Source: Tropicibacter sp. R16_0 | GTDB lineage: Bacteria > Pseudomonadota > Alphaproteobacteria > Rhodobacterales > Rhodobacteraceae | Direction of reading: 5' to 3' | Assembly: GCF_017743935.1 (NCBI RefSeq) | Contig: NZ_JAGHRE010000001.1 | Coordinates: 716,438 to 780,437 of the forward strand | DNA: 64,000 nt | Made by a program: the position numbers and the translations under genes | The notes under the pieces: model-generated | What the model was told of the DNA's origin: nothing | What the model saw: only the letters and a program-made list of their open reading frames with translations | The model's database searches: none | In this document: positions 52,514-60,979 of the stretch, piece after piece | How the letters are laid out: each line of letters begins with the position of its first letter | Numbering within the stretch: the stretch's first letter is position 1

Positions 52514-53566
52514 GTGACCGACGCAAATACGCCGGCCATCGCCTGCCAGGATCTCTGGCAGGTGTTTGGCCCCGGCGCTGAAAAGGCCCTGACCGACGCT
52601 TTGGCTCGGTCAGGGAATGACGCAGACGCCGCCGCCAAGATCTTGCGCGATACCGGGTATGTTCCCGCCGTGCAGGACGCCAATTTCGACGTCAAAGAGG
52701 GTGAACTTTTTGTCATCATGGGCCTCTCGGGCTCGGGCAAGTCGACCCTGATCCGCTGCATCTCGCAATTGCTGGATGGCACCGGCGGGCAAATCCGCAT
52801 TCACGGCGAAGACATCATGACAGCCAGCAAGCAGCGGCTGATCGAGCTGCGGCGCAAGAAGCTGGGCATGGTGTTCCAGCATTTTGGCCTATTTCCGCAT
52901 ATGAGTGTGCTGGACAATGTGGCCTATCCCCTGCGCGTGCAGGGTGTATCCCGCAAGGAGCGGTTGAAGAAGGCCGCTGAAGTTATTGAATTGGTTGGCC
53001 TTGAGGGGCGCGAAGATCGCTATCCGCGCGAGCTGTCCGGGGGGCAGCGACAGCGTGTTGGCATCGCCCGATCGCTGGTGGCCGACTGTGAGGTCTGGTT
53101 CCTTGACGAGCCGTTCTCGGCTCTTGATCCGCTGATCCGGCGGCAGTTGCAGGACGAGTTCCTGGAGATCCAGGCCAAGCTCAAAACAACCATCGTGTTC
53201 ATCACGCATGACATCAACGAAGCCCTGAAACTCGCTGATCGCATTGCGATTATGCGCGATGGCAAGATCGTGCAGATCGGCACGCCCACCGACATCGTGC
53301 TAAACCCGGTTGATGATTATGTGCGCGAGTTTTCCAAGGATGTCGCCAAGGGCCAACATGCCCGTGTCGCCTCGGTCATGCATCAAGGCACCGAAGGCGT
53401 CGGACCGGATGACCCTGGCCTGCGCACGGACATGACGCTGGACGCGGCCCTTGCGCATTGCATGGAGCTTTATGAGCCTGTGCCAGTGCGCGACAAGGAA
53501 GGTAACCTGGTGGGCATGGTCAACCCGGCTGACCTGGCGGCCGCCCTTCAGTTGGAAGAGGCATGA
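52514..53566 (+). CDS. choV: Choline/betaine ABC transporter ATPase
   Basis: 350 residues, from GTG 52514 (weak ribosome site; extension to 52412 overlaps choX and is rejected). A ProV-type insertion after residue 20 (DLWQVFGPGAEKALTDALAR) leads to Walker A GLSGSGKST (70-78), signature LSGGQRQRVGIARSL and Walker B WFLDEPFSALD. The C-terminal part (GVGPDDPGLRTDMTLDAALA) is a single short CBS-like stretch, less than the two CBS of ProV, so ionic-strength sensing may be reduced. Ends in an ATGA overlap with choW. Confidence 0.9.
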   Translation: MTDANTPAIACQDLWQVFGPGAEKALTDALARSGNDADAAAKILRDTGYVPAVQDANFDVKEGELFVIMGLSGSGKSTLIRCISQLLDGTGGQIRIHGEDIMTASKQRLIELRRKKLGMVFQHFGLFPHMSVLDNVAYPLRVQGVSRKERLKKAAEVIELVGLEGREDRYPRELSGGQRQRVGIARSLVADCEVWFLDEPFSALDPLIRRQLQDEFLEIQAKLKTTIVFITHDINEALKLADRIAIMRDGKIVQIGTPTDIVLNPVDDYVREFSKDVAKGQHARVASVMHQGTEGVGPDDPGLRTDMTLDAALAHCMELYEPVPVRDKEGNLVGMVNPADLAAALQLEEA

Positions 53567-55626
53567 CCGCGCTGACAGAGGCGCCTGTGGCCCGCGCGCG
53601 GTTGACGGCGGGCACGCAGGCGGCGCTGATCACCCTGCTTGTGGGGGCTATCTGCTTGGCGCTTGAACCGGTCGCCCCTTGGCTGGTGAAATGGCCCGCG
53701 GCCTGGGTATTGCCCGCAACCGACTGGGTGGGCTCGATCCTGACCACGGTGCTGACGGCGATGAAACCGGTAGCGCGTGGGTTTTCGGCGCTGATGGCCT
53801 ATCCCATGGAATGGGCCAACTTTGTGCTCAACGGAACGCCCTGGCCGCTGGTGATTGGCATTGTCACGGCCGTAGGTTGGTATCTGGGCGGCTTGCCGAT
53901 GGCTGCGCTTGGGTTTCTGGGCCTGAGCTTTGTGCTCGCCTCGGGTTACTGGTCAGAGAGTATGAACACGTTGGCCTTGGTCGCGGTTTCAGTACCACTG
54001 GCCTTGATCGTTGGCGGCGCAATCGGTGTGCTTGCGAACGAGTTCCCTAAAATCAAGAATGGCCTCCAAGCCGTTCTGGACGTTATGCAAACTGTCCCCA
54101 CCTTCGCCTACCTGACGCCGCTCTTGCTGCTCTTTGGTTTTGGGCCGGTAGTCGGTCTGATCGCCTCGGCCATCTATGCCGCCCCACCCATGGCGCGCAA
54201 CGTGCTGCTGGGGTTGGAACGCGTAGAATCCGAAGTCAAAGAGGCCGCTGTGATGGCAGGTGGGACGCGCTTGCAACAACTGTTTCAGGTCGAGATCCCC
54301 TCGGCCTCGACCCAGATCATGGTGGGTGTGAACCAATGTCTGATGGCGGCGCTGTCGATGGTGATCATCGCGGCCGTGATCGGCGGCTTCAATGACATCG
54401 GTTGGGAAGTGCTTTTGACCATGCGCAAGGCGCAGTTTGGCGAGGCGCTGATTGCAGGCATGGTGATCGTGGTCTTTGCCATGGTCATCGACCGGATGAG
54501 CGGTGCGTTGGCAACCGAGCGCAAGCGGTATGACACCCGCGTTGTCTGGGCACTGCTTGGCTTTGCGATCATCTTTACCGTTGCGTTCTGGACCCGTCTG
54601 CCGGTGCCGTCCGAGCTGACATTGCTCGACCCGGTGTCTGATGCGTTGGACAATGGCCTGACCGAGTTCACACGCTCGAACGGTGCGGCGCTGGATGCGT
54701 TCAAGAACAACGCGATGTTCTATGTGCTTCTGCCACTGCGGATCGGGCTGGATCAGGCGGTTCTGCCGTTCACATGGGGGTTTGCCTGGACCGCAAACAT
54801 GAGCCTTGGGCTGTTCCTGGCTGGTGCCGCGATTGGTGCCGCGCTGGCATGGCGGGGGCATGTGACGGGGGGGCTGATGGTTCTGATCGGCTTTGGTATG
54901 CTGGAAACCGGCATCTCGAACCTGCCGTGGCCCTTTGTCCTGACCGGTGCCGCCGCTCTTGGTTGGGTTGCAGGCGGTCCGCGCCTGGCGATCATGGCCG
55001 CTGGCCTGCTGTCGACGATCCTGATCTCGGGCCTCTGGGACCGGGCGCTTCTGTCGCTCTACCTCAGTGGTGCTGCGGTCTTTGCCTGTGCCATTGTCGG
55101 CGGTCTGATCGGCCTGCTGAGCGCGGTCAGCCCGCTGGCATGGAAGATCGTGCGCCCGATCTGTGACATGTTGCAGACGATTCCGCTGTTCGTGTTCCTG
55201 ATCCCGGTGTTGATGGTGTTCCAGATCGGTGAATTTTCCGCCTTTCTGGCGATCTGCGCCTATGCCATCGTGCCGATGATTCGCTATACGCGGCACGGGC
55301 TGGTCAACACGCCCGAGGAAATGATGGAGGCGGCCATCGCCAGTGGTGCAACCCAGTTTCAGATCATGCGCGACGTCAAGGCGCCCTATGCGGCGCCGAC
55401 GATCCTGTTGGGTCTGAACCAGACGATCCTGTATGCCTTTGCGATGCTGGTCATCGCGGCGTTGATCGGAACCACCGGTCTGGGGCAGTCGATCTATCTG
55501 GCGCTTGGCAAGGCGGACATCGGTCTTGGCATCTCGGCCGGTGCGGCGATGGCGATCCTGGCCCTTGTGGCCGACCGTCTGGTGCAGGGCTTCGCCGAAG
55601 AGCGGCGTAAGGCCTTGGGTCTCTAG
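53563..55626 (+). CDS. choW: Choline/betaine ABC permease, two fused permease units
   Basis: 687 residues, double the usual permease. First BPD unit around 145-310 (SVPLALIVGGAIGVLANEFP, then EAAVMAGGTRLQQLFQVEIP as the EAA loop) and second around 490-680 (EAAIASGATQFQIMRDVKAP as its EAA loop). So one polypeptide supplies the whole transmembrane pore. Linked to choX and choV as one operon by short spacing and overlap. Fused ProW-type permeases are known in the family; this one fits. Confidence 0.9.
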   Translation: MTALTEAPVARARLTAGTQAALITLLVGAICLALEPVAPWLVKWPAAWVLPATDWVGSILTTVLTAMKPVARGFSALMAYPMEWANFVLNGTPWPLVIGIVTAVGWYLGGLPMAALGFLGLSFVLASGYWSESMNTLALVAVSVPLALIVGGAIGVLANEFPKIKNGLQAVLDVMQTVPTFAYLTPLLLLFGFGPVVGLIASAIYAAPPMARNVLLGLERVESEVKEAAVMAGGTRLQQLFQVEIPSASTQIMVGVNQCLMAALSMVIIAAVIGGFNDIGWEVLLTMRKAQFGEALIAGMVIVVFAMVIDRMSGALATERKRYDTRVVWALLGFAIIFTVAFWTRLPVPSELTLLDPVSDALDNGLTEFTRSNGAALDAFKNNAMFYVLLPLRIGLDQAVLPFTWGFAWTANMSLGLFLAGAAIGAALAWRGHVTGGLMVLIGFGMLETGISNLPWPFVLTGAAALGWVAGGPRLAIMAAGLLSTILISGLWDRALLSLYLSGAAVFACAIVGGLIGLLSAVSPLAWKIVRPICDMLQTIPLFVFLIPVLMVFQIGEFSAFLAICAYAIVPMIRYTRHGLVNTPEEMMEAAIASGATQFQIMRDVKAPYAAPTILLGLNQTILYAFAMLVIAALIGTTGLGQSIYLALGKADIGLGISAGAAMAILALVADRLVQGFAEERRKALGL

Positions 55627-55629
55627 TTC

Positions 55630-56523
55630 ATGGCGGCGGCGGGGCTCAGGCCGGTCATTCTGGCTTTCCTCGCCGCAGCTCTTTGGGGGCTATGGTGGAT
55701 CCCCATCCGCTGGTTCGATGCCCTTGGCTTGACGGGCGCGTCCGGTGGCGCGGCGATGAACGCCGGGGCCTTCCTGTCCTGTCTTCTCTGGATGCTGATC
55801 CGGCGCGAGCCGTTTTTCCTGGGCCCCAAGGCGGTGCTAGGTGCGGCGTTTGTCGGCGTGGCCATCGGCACCTATTCGGTCGCCCTGAACTATGGCGACG
55901 TGGTGCGGGTGATCCTGCTCTTCTACCTTGCACCTGCCTGGTCCAAGCTGATCGAGTGGCGGTTTTTGCACATGCCGTGGCGCTGGACCTCGACGCTGGC
56001 CCTGGTCGCAGCGCTGTCCGGGGCGTTTCTGGTTCTAGGCGGGGACATTGCAACCACCGGTGTGACCATTGGCGACGGGTTGGCGGTGATGTCGGGCATC
56101 GCCTGGTCGGTAGGGGCAACGTTGATCTTCCTCAACCCTGGCAGCGCACGTCCCATTCCCTTGAGCGCGGTTTCGGCGCTGACGGCGGCCCTGATCGCCC
56201 TGTTGTTCATGACAATCGAAGGTGATTGGCCTGACGGCGGGCAGGGGGTCTTGATCGCGGGCGGTTTGGGGCTAGGGCTGCTTTATATCGTGCCAATCCT
56301 GGCACTCACCTTGTGGAGCGCCCAGGTGCTCAGCCCGGCGACGCTGACCTTTCTGTTGACGGCCGAGATCCTAGCGGGCGTGATTTCCAGTGCCATTCTG
56401 CTGGACGAACCGTTTGGGCCGCTGCGCGTGGCGGGGGCGGCGCTGATCGTTTGGGGCGCGCTAAGTGAGATCTTGCCGTCACTTTTGGGGCAGAAGGTTG
56501 ATGCGGGACAAGGACGGGCCTGA
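55630..56523 (+). CDS. EamA/DMT family permease
   Basis: 297 residues, ten transmembrane helices in two EamA units (LAFLAAALWGLWWIPIRWFD and DGLAVMSGIAWSVGATLIFL). It begins 3 bp after choW on the same strand and may be co-transcribed with the choline operon, which makes a link to quaternary amines or their products conceivable. No motif fixes a substrate. Confidence 0.85.
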   Translation: MAAAGLRPVILAFLAAALWGLWWIPIRWFDALGLTGASGGAAMNAGAFLSCLLWMLIRREPFFLGPKAVLGAAFVGVAIGTYSVALNYGDVVRVILLFYLAPAWSKLIEWRFLHMPWRWTSTLALVAALSGAFLVLGGDIATTGVTIGDGLAVMSGIAWSVGATLIFLNPGSARPIPLSAVSALTAALIALLFMTIEGDWPDGGQGVLIAGGLGLGLLYIVPILALTLWSAQVLSPATLTFLLTAEILAGVISSAILLDEPFGPLRVAGAALIVWGALSEILPSLLGQKVDAGQGRA

Positions 56524-56563
56524 GAACCGGTACTAAACCTCCTGAAAAACGGAACAGGTAATC

Positions 56564-57229
56564 ATGATCGGTTGGTTTGAATTCAGCGCGGCGCTGGTGG
56601 TGTTTTTCCTCAGCCACGCGATCCCCGTGCGTCCGCCCGTGCGGCCCTGGTTGGTGTCGCGCTTGGGGCAGCGGGGCTATCTGCTGGCCTACAGCGCCTT
56701 GTCCATAGCCATTCTCGTCTGGCTGTTTGTTGCGGCTGCCCGCGCGCCATTTGTGGCTGTCATTCCCGCCGAGGCCGTGTTGCGTTGGGTGCCTTTGGTG
56801 CTGATGCCGCTGGTCAGCGTGCTGGCGGTTGCCGGATTGCGCGCTACAAATCCGTTGTCCTTTGGCGGCATGGGGCAGGGCGCCTTCGATCCCATGCGCC
56901 CTGGCGTTCTGGCCGTATCCCGCCATCCGATCCTGCTGGCAGCAGCGCTTTGGGCCACTGCCCATCTGCTGGTCAACGGCGATCTCGCCCATGTCATTCT
57001 TTTTGGGCTGATGGGGGGATTTGCCTTGATCGGCATGCGTCTCATCGATCGGCGCAAACGTCAAGAGATGGGTCACGCGTGGGAAGCCGCGGCCGCCAGG
57101 ACCGCAGTGTTCAACCCGCGTGGGTTGGCTCGGGTCGCGGTGTTGGACTGGGTTTTGGGGGCTGGCCTTTTCGCGCTCTTGCTGCTTGCCCATGAAACCG
57201 TGATCGGGCTGTCCCCGCTGCCCGTGTGA
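56564..57229 (+). CDS. NnrU-family membrane protein
   Basis: 221 residues, about six helices. FFLSHAIPVRPPVRPWLVSR, a YLLAYSALSIAILVWLFVAA helix and the conserved SRHPILLAAALWATAHLLVNGD segment match NnrU, known from denitrification clusters and related to isoprenylcysteine methyltransferase-type folds. No denitrification genes are near, so the role here is unclear. AGGT precedes the ATG. Confidence 0.85.
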   Translation: MIGWFEFSAALVVFFLSHAIPVRPPVRPWLVSRLGQRGYLLAYSALSIAILVWLFVAAARAPFVAVIPAEAVLRWVPLVLMPLVSVLAVAGLRATNPLSFGGMGQGAFDPMRPGVLAVSRHPILLAAALWATAHLLVNGDLAHVILFGLMGGFALIGMRLIDRRKRQEMGHAWEAAAARTAVFNPRGLARVAVLDWVLGAGLFALLLLAHETVIGLSPLPV

Positions 57230-57300
57230 ACGGGCATGCTGGTCGAGCGCCATGCTCCGTGCTAATTGGTCGGGGACCTGGGGACGAAGGAACCTTTTTC

Positions 57301-57804
57301 ATGCATCTGGCTTATGTCACCACCACGCAGCGTGGCGAAACCGACCGTTTGCTCAGCGCCTTTGCCGAAAGGCTCGAGGCCGAGGGGGTCTCCCTGGCCG
57401 GTGTGGTCCAGACCAACACCGAATGCGCAGACAGTGCCAAGTGCGACATGGATCTGCGGGTGCTTTCGGGCAACGGCGAGGTGATCCGAATCTCGCAGTC
57501 ACTCGGCGAGGGCTCGCGCGGGTGTCGCTTGGATCCGGCCGCTCTGGAGCAATCCGTTGGGCTGGTGACAGCCGCGCTTGAGGACCAGCCGCGCTTGCTG
57601 ATCGTCAACAAGTTCGGCAAGCACGAGGCCGATGGCCGGGGGTTTCGTCCCATCATCGGCGAGGCCCTTGCCCGTGACATTCCCGTCCTGGTTGGTGTGA
57701 ACGGCCTGAACGAGGACCGCTTCATCGCATTCTCGGAAGGGGTCGCTGAAAAGCTGCCTGCGGATCTGGATGCCATGTCGGCCTGGCTGAATGGTATTTC
57801 TTGA
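57301..57804 (+). CDS. DUF2478-domain NTPase-like protein
   Basis: 167 residues. LAYVTTTQRGETDRLLSAFA, VSLAGVVQTN, DPAALEQSVGLVTAAL, LLIVNKFGKHEADGRGF and GVNGLNEDRFIAFSEG match DUF2478, related to THEP1-like P-loop NTPases and often beside molybdate ABC genes. No clear Walker A is present, so nucleotide hydrolysis is doubtful. The ATG at 57301 follows GAAGGAA. Directly upstream of the cobalamin riboswitch; no metal transport gene other than btu is visible. Confidence 0.78.
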   Translation: MHLAYVTTTQRGETDRLLSAFAERLEAEGVSLAGVVQTNTECADSAKCDMDLRVLSGNGEVIRISQSLGEGSRGCRLDPAALEQSVGLVTAALEDQPRLLIVNKFGKHEADGRGFRPIIGEALARDIPVLVGVNGLNEDRFIAFSEGVAEKLPADLDAMSAWLNGIS

Positions 57805-57832
57805 CGCGTTTCCGAATTTCGGGCAGTCAGAC

Positions 57833-58016
57833 GGGTGATGGTTCCCCTGGGGTCACCCAAGGGATGAAAAGGGAATACGGTGAGGTTTGCGCCTAGCGCG
57901 CCAAGTCCGTGACTGCCCCCGCAACTGTAAGCGGTGAGCGAAGCCAAATATCCACTGGCCTGAAAAGGTCGGGAAGGATGGCCAAGCATCGACCCGCAAG
58001 TCAGGAGACCTGCCAT
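57833..58016 (+). promoter_or_regulatory. Cobalamin riboswitch
   Basis: Classic B12 element: an upstream GGTGATGG...GGGATGAAAAGGGAATACGG stem, GACTGCCCCCGCAACTGTAA, the CCACTGGCC segment (about 57951-57960) and the B12 box AAGTCAGGAGACCTGCC (57998-58014). When adenosyl- or hydroxycobalamin binds, downstream expression should fall. It precedes the btu operon, with a 28-codon ORF between. Confidence 0.95.
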
Positions 58017-58063
58017 CTTATGTTCAACCAACCCGGGGCGGGGCGTCCTGGAAGGAGGCTTTG

Positions 58064-58150
58064 ATGGCACGTTCGTTGCGTGTTTGTATGATTGGCACCT
58101 TCTGTCCGCGCTTGGCAACAAGCGGAGCGGACAATGCTGGAAACACCTGA
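58064..58150 (+). CDS. 28-codon ORF after the B12 riboswitch
   Basis: ATG at 58064 (MARSLRVCMIGTFCPRLATS plus eight residues), preceded by the strongest Shine-Dalgarno in the region, GGAAGGAGG, at good spacing. It contains two cysteines and ends 39 bp before the ABC ATPase. It could be a leader whose translation sets the operon's expression, or a residue of a lost gene. Short and unrecognised, so low confidence. Confidence 0.35.
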   Translation: MARSLRVCMIGTFCPRLATSGADNAGNT

Positions 58151-58189
58151 TCGACTTGTTCTGATGTCGACACCCTCTTGGGGGGCGTC

Positions 58190-58975
58190 ATGACCAGCAA
58201 GTCATTTCTGATTGCACGAGACCTTGAATACTTTGCCCTGAACGGTGACGTCCTGCTGAACAGCACCTCGTTCGAATTGGGTGAAGGGTCCATTCTGGCG
58301 ATTGCCGGACCAAACGGTGCGGGGAAAACCACGCTCTTGAACCTGCTTTGCGGCGCGGCCGATCTAGCTTTGGGGGATGTCCTGATCAAGGGGCATAGCC
58401 TGAAGCAGATGTCAGCGGTCGAGCGGGCACGAATGATTGCAGTGGTCAGCCAGCAAGAGCTCCCGGACGGGCGGCTTATGCTGCGCGACTATGTGGCCCT
58501 GGGACAGATCCCCATCCGCTCGGACCGTTCAACGCGGGAAAACACCGATGAGCTGACCCGCATTCTTCAGATGACCGGCTTGGCCCCTTTGGCGACTAAG
58601 AAAATGTCGATGCTGTCGGGCGGCGAGCGTCAAAGGGCCCACATCGCGCGCGCTTTGGCGCAGCGGCCTTCTTTGCTGTTTCTGGACGAGCCGACCAATC
58701 ATCTGGACCCGGACGCCAAGGGGCGGATGCTGTCGCTTGTGGCCGGATTGGGGATCACGGTGGTGATGATCGTGCACGATCTGGTCATGATCCCCGAATT
58801 TGCCACCCACGTGGCGCTGATGAAATCCACACGCCTCACCAGCTTTGGGCCGGTAGAAGACGTGCTGACACCGGAACATGTGCGCGACACCTTTGGGGTC
58901 GATTACCTGTGCTTTCACCACGAGGGCCGCATGGTGCCGGCCTTGGACATCCGAAAAACCACACTCACACCCTGA
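58190..58975 (+). CDS. btuD: Cobalamin/iron-siderophore ABC ATPase
   Basis: 261 residues. Walker A GPNGAGKTT (40-48), Q-loop VVSQQEL, signature LSGGERQRAHIARAL, Walker B LLFLDEPTNHLD. FecE/BtuD/HmuV type. B12 is favoured over siderophore because of the riboswitch; the binding protein and permease follow. ATG 58190 is used; a TTG at 58178 is in frame. The ribosome site is a G-run (GGGGGG). Confidence 0.88.
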   Translation: MTSKSFLIARDLEYFALNGDVLLNSTSFELGEGSILAIAGPNGAGKTTLLNLLCGAADLALGDVLIKGHSLKQMSAVERARMIAVVSQQELPDGRLMLRDYVALGQIPIRSDRSTRENTDELTRILQMTGLAPLATKKMSMLSGGERQRAHIARALAQRPSLLFLDEPTNHLDPDAKGRMLSLVAGLGITVVMIVHDLVMIPEFATHVALMKSTRLTSFGPVEDVLTPEHVRDTFGVDYLCFHHEGRMVPALDIRKTTLTP

Positions 58976-58993
58976 ACTATGGAGACAACAGGA

Positions 58994-59941
58994 ATGAAAC
59001 CTATCTGGTCCGTGGCACTGCTCACAGCCATGGCTGGCGGCGCCTCTGCACAAGAGATCACCGTCGACAACTGCGGCGAGCCGTTGTCGTTTGAAACTGC
59101 GCCCGAGCGGTTGATCGTGCATGACATGAACATGACCGACATGGCCTTTGCCCTGGATCTGCAGGACAAGATCGTCGGCCTGACGGGCATCACCGGCTGG
59201 TACAAAACCAGCCCCGAGTTCGACAGCTTGCGTGGTGACATCCCTGAACTGGCGCCGAAATACCCCACGGTCGAAAACCTCGTGGCGGCTGAGCCGGATC
59301 TGTTCTTTGCGGGCTGGTACTATGGCATGAAGCCGGGCGGTGATGTGACACCGGACACGCTTGAACCCTTTGGCATCAAAACGATGATCCTGACTGAAAG
59401 CTGCGTGCATCTGGATAAGGACCGCCCCGCTGCGAGCATGGACCTGCTGTTCAATGACGTGCTGCGTCTGGGTGAGGTCATGCAGGTGTCCGACAAGGCC
59501 GAAGCACTTGTGACCGGCTGGAAAGAGGAACTGGCCTCGATCGAAGCCAAGACCGCCGATCTGGCGAAACCCCGCGTCTTCCTGCTGGATGGTCCGGCGG
59601 ATGCTCCGTTTACGGCGGGCAAGTTCGCCATCCCGGATGCGATGATCGCGTCGGCAGGCGGTGAAAACGTGACCCACGACATGGACACCAGCTGGGGTCG
59701 TACCTCGTGGGAGACCGTTGCAGCGGCGAACCCCGAGTTCCTGGTTCTGCTGGACTATCAAACCGGCAACGGCGCCGAGGACACGTTCAAGTTCCTGCAG
59801 GAGCACCCTGTCATGTCCCAGACAGATGCGGTCAAGAACCAACGCTGGATCGGTCTGCGTTATGAAGAGCTGACACCGGGGCCTGCGAACATCAAGGCGA
59901 TCTCGAAAATGGTGCAGGCGATGCACCCCGAGCTCAACTGA
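58994..59941 (+). CDS. btuF: B12/metal-complex ABC substrate-binding protein
   Basis: 315 residues. Signal peptide MKPIWSVALLTAMAGGASAQ, then an FecB/BtuF Rossmann-type domain (PERLIVHDMNMTDMAFALDL, VENLVAAEPDLFFAGWYYG) and a second lobe (KPRVFLLDGPADAPFTAGKF). Cluster-A periplasmic protein. Binds cobalamin by context. ATG 58994 places the signal correctly; an in-frame ATG at 58979 has no better site. Confidence 0.85.
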   Translation: MKPIWSVALLTAMAGGASAQEITVDNCGEPLSFETAPERLIVHDMNMTDMAFALDLQDKIVGLTGITGWYKTSPEFDSLRGDIPELAPKYPTVENLVAAEPDLFFAGWYYGMKPGGDVTPDTLEPFGIKTMILTESCVHLDKDRPAASMDLLFNDVLRLGEVMQVSDKAEALVTGWKEELASIEAKTADLAKPRVFLLDGPADAPFTAGKFAIPDAMIASAGGENVTHDMDTSWGRTSWETVAAANPEFLVLLDYQTGNGAEDTFKFLQEHPVMSQTDAVKNQRWIGLRYEELTPGPANIKAISKMVQAMHPELN

Positions 59942-59942
59942 T

Positions 59943-60956
59943 ATGGGGCGATTGAGCCTTACCTTGATACCGGGGGCGGCCGTTTTGGCCGCCTTCTTGT
60001 TGGTTTCGACCATCTACGGGACGACCCCCATTCCGGCAGCCGAGGCGCTGAGGGCCGTTCTGCTGGGCACCGGGATCACGGATGGAGAGATGTCGCCGCT
60101 GCATCGGATCGTCTTTGATCTGCGCTTGCCGCGTGCCCTGTTCGCCGCCGTCATCGGGGCCGGTCTGGGCATTGTGGGCGTTGTCCTGCAAACCACCACC
60201 CGCAACGATCTGGCGGACCCGTTTTTGTTTGGTCTGTCGTCAGGCGCCGCGGCGGGGGCCGTCTTTGTGATCACCGTCACCGGGGATGTTTTGGGTTTCT
60301 GGACCTTGCCCCTTGCGGCCTTTTGCGGCGGCTTGGTAGCGTCGGGGATCGTTCTGGGCCTGGTTCATGCGCTGCGCACCAGCGCACCGGAAAAGCTGAT
60401 CCTGTCGGGGCTTGCCGTATCGTTCCTGTTTGCTGCCATCACCAACTACCTGATTTTTGCGGGCGACAGCCGGGCGGCGCATTCGGTCATCTTCTGGATG
60501 CTGGGTGGCCTTGGACTGGCCCGGTGGGAGACCTTTCCCCTGGTTTGCGCCGGTTTGCTTCTGGTGTTGACCTATGCGCTTTACCACAGCCGTTGGCTGG
60601 ACGCCCTGCTGACCGGAGACCTTACGGCCTCGACCCTTGGGGTCCCCGTGCAACGCCTGAGGTTCGGTATGTTCTTTGTCGCGGCCCTTGCCACGGCCGT
60701 GTTTGTCTCTGTCGCGGGCGTCATCGGCTTTGTCGGCTTGATGGTTCCGCATATCGCGCGCGGCATCGCGGGGCCGCTGCACGGTAACCTGCTGCCGACC
60801 GCTGCGATTGTGGGGGCCACTTTGCTGACCGGCTCGGACATTCTCAGCAGGCTGTTGCTGGCACCGCAGGAGCTTCCGGTCGGGATCGTCACCACATCCA
60901 TCGGCTCGCTGTTTGTGTTTGCCTTATTGTTCCGAACCGCCAGAACCAGACAGTAG
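59943..60956 (+). CDS. btuC: B12-type ABC permease
   Basis: 337 residues, ten helices, FecCD/BtuC family: LRLPRALFAAVIGAGLGIVG, SGLAVSFLFAAITNYLIF, VSVAGVIGFVGLMVPHIARG and GSDILSRLLLAPQELPVGIV are diagnostic. With the ATPase and binding protein it completes a type II importer. Starts 1 bp past the btuF stop. An outer-membrane TonB receptor (BtuB) is not in the window. Confidence 0.9.
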   Translation: MGRLSLTLIPGAAVLAAFLLVSTIYGTTPIPAAEALRAVLLGTGITDGEMSPLHRIVFDLRLPRALFAAVIGAGLGIVGVVLQTTTRNDLADPFLFGLSSGAAAGAVFVITVTGDVLGFWTLPLAAFCGGLVASGIVLGLVHALRTSAPEKLILSGLAVSFLFAAITNYLIFAGDSRAAHSVIFWMLGGLGLARWETFPLVCAGLLLVLTYALYHSRWLDALLTGDLTASTLGVPVQRLRFGMFFVAALATAVFVSVAGVIGFVGLMVPHIARGIAGPLHGNLLPTAAIVGATLLTGSDILSRLLLAPQELPVGIVTTSIGSLFVFALLFRTARTRQ

Positions 60957-60979
60957 GCAACGCTGAATTGCACAGATGC

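Noticed and set aside
53989..55296. 435-codon ORF antisense to choW
   Set aside because: Shadow of a hydrophobic permease; very rich in His/Gln/Arg, as expected from reverse-complement membrane codons.
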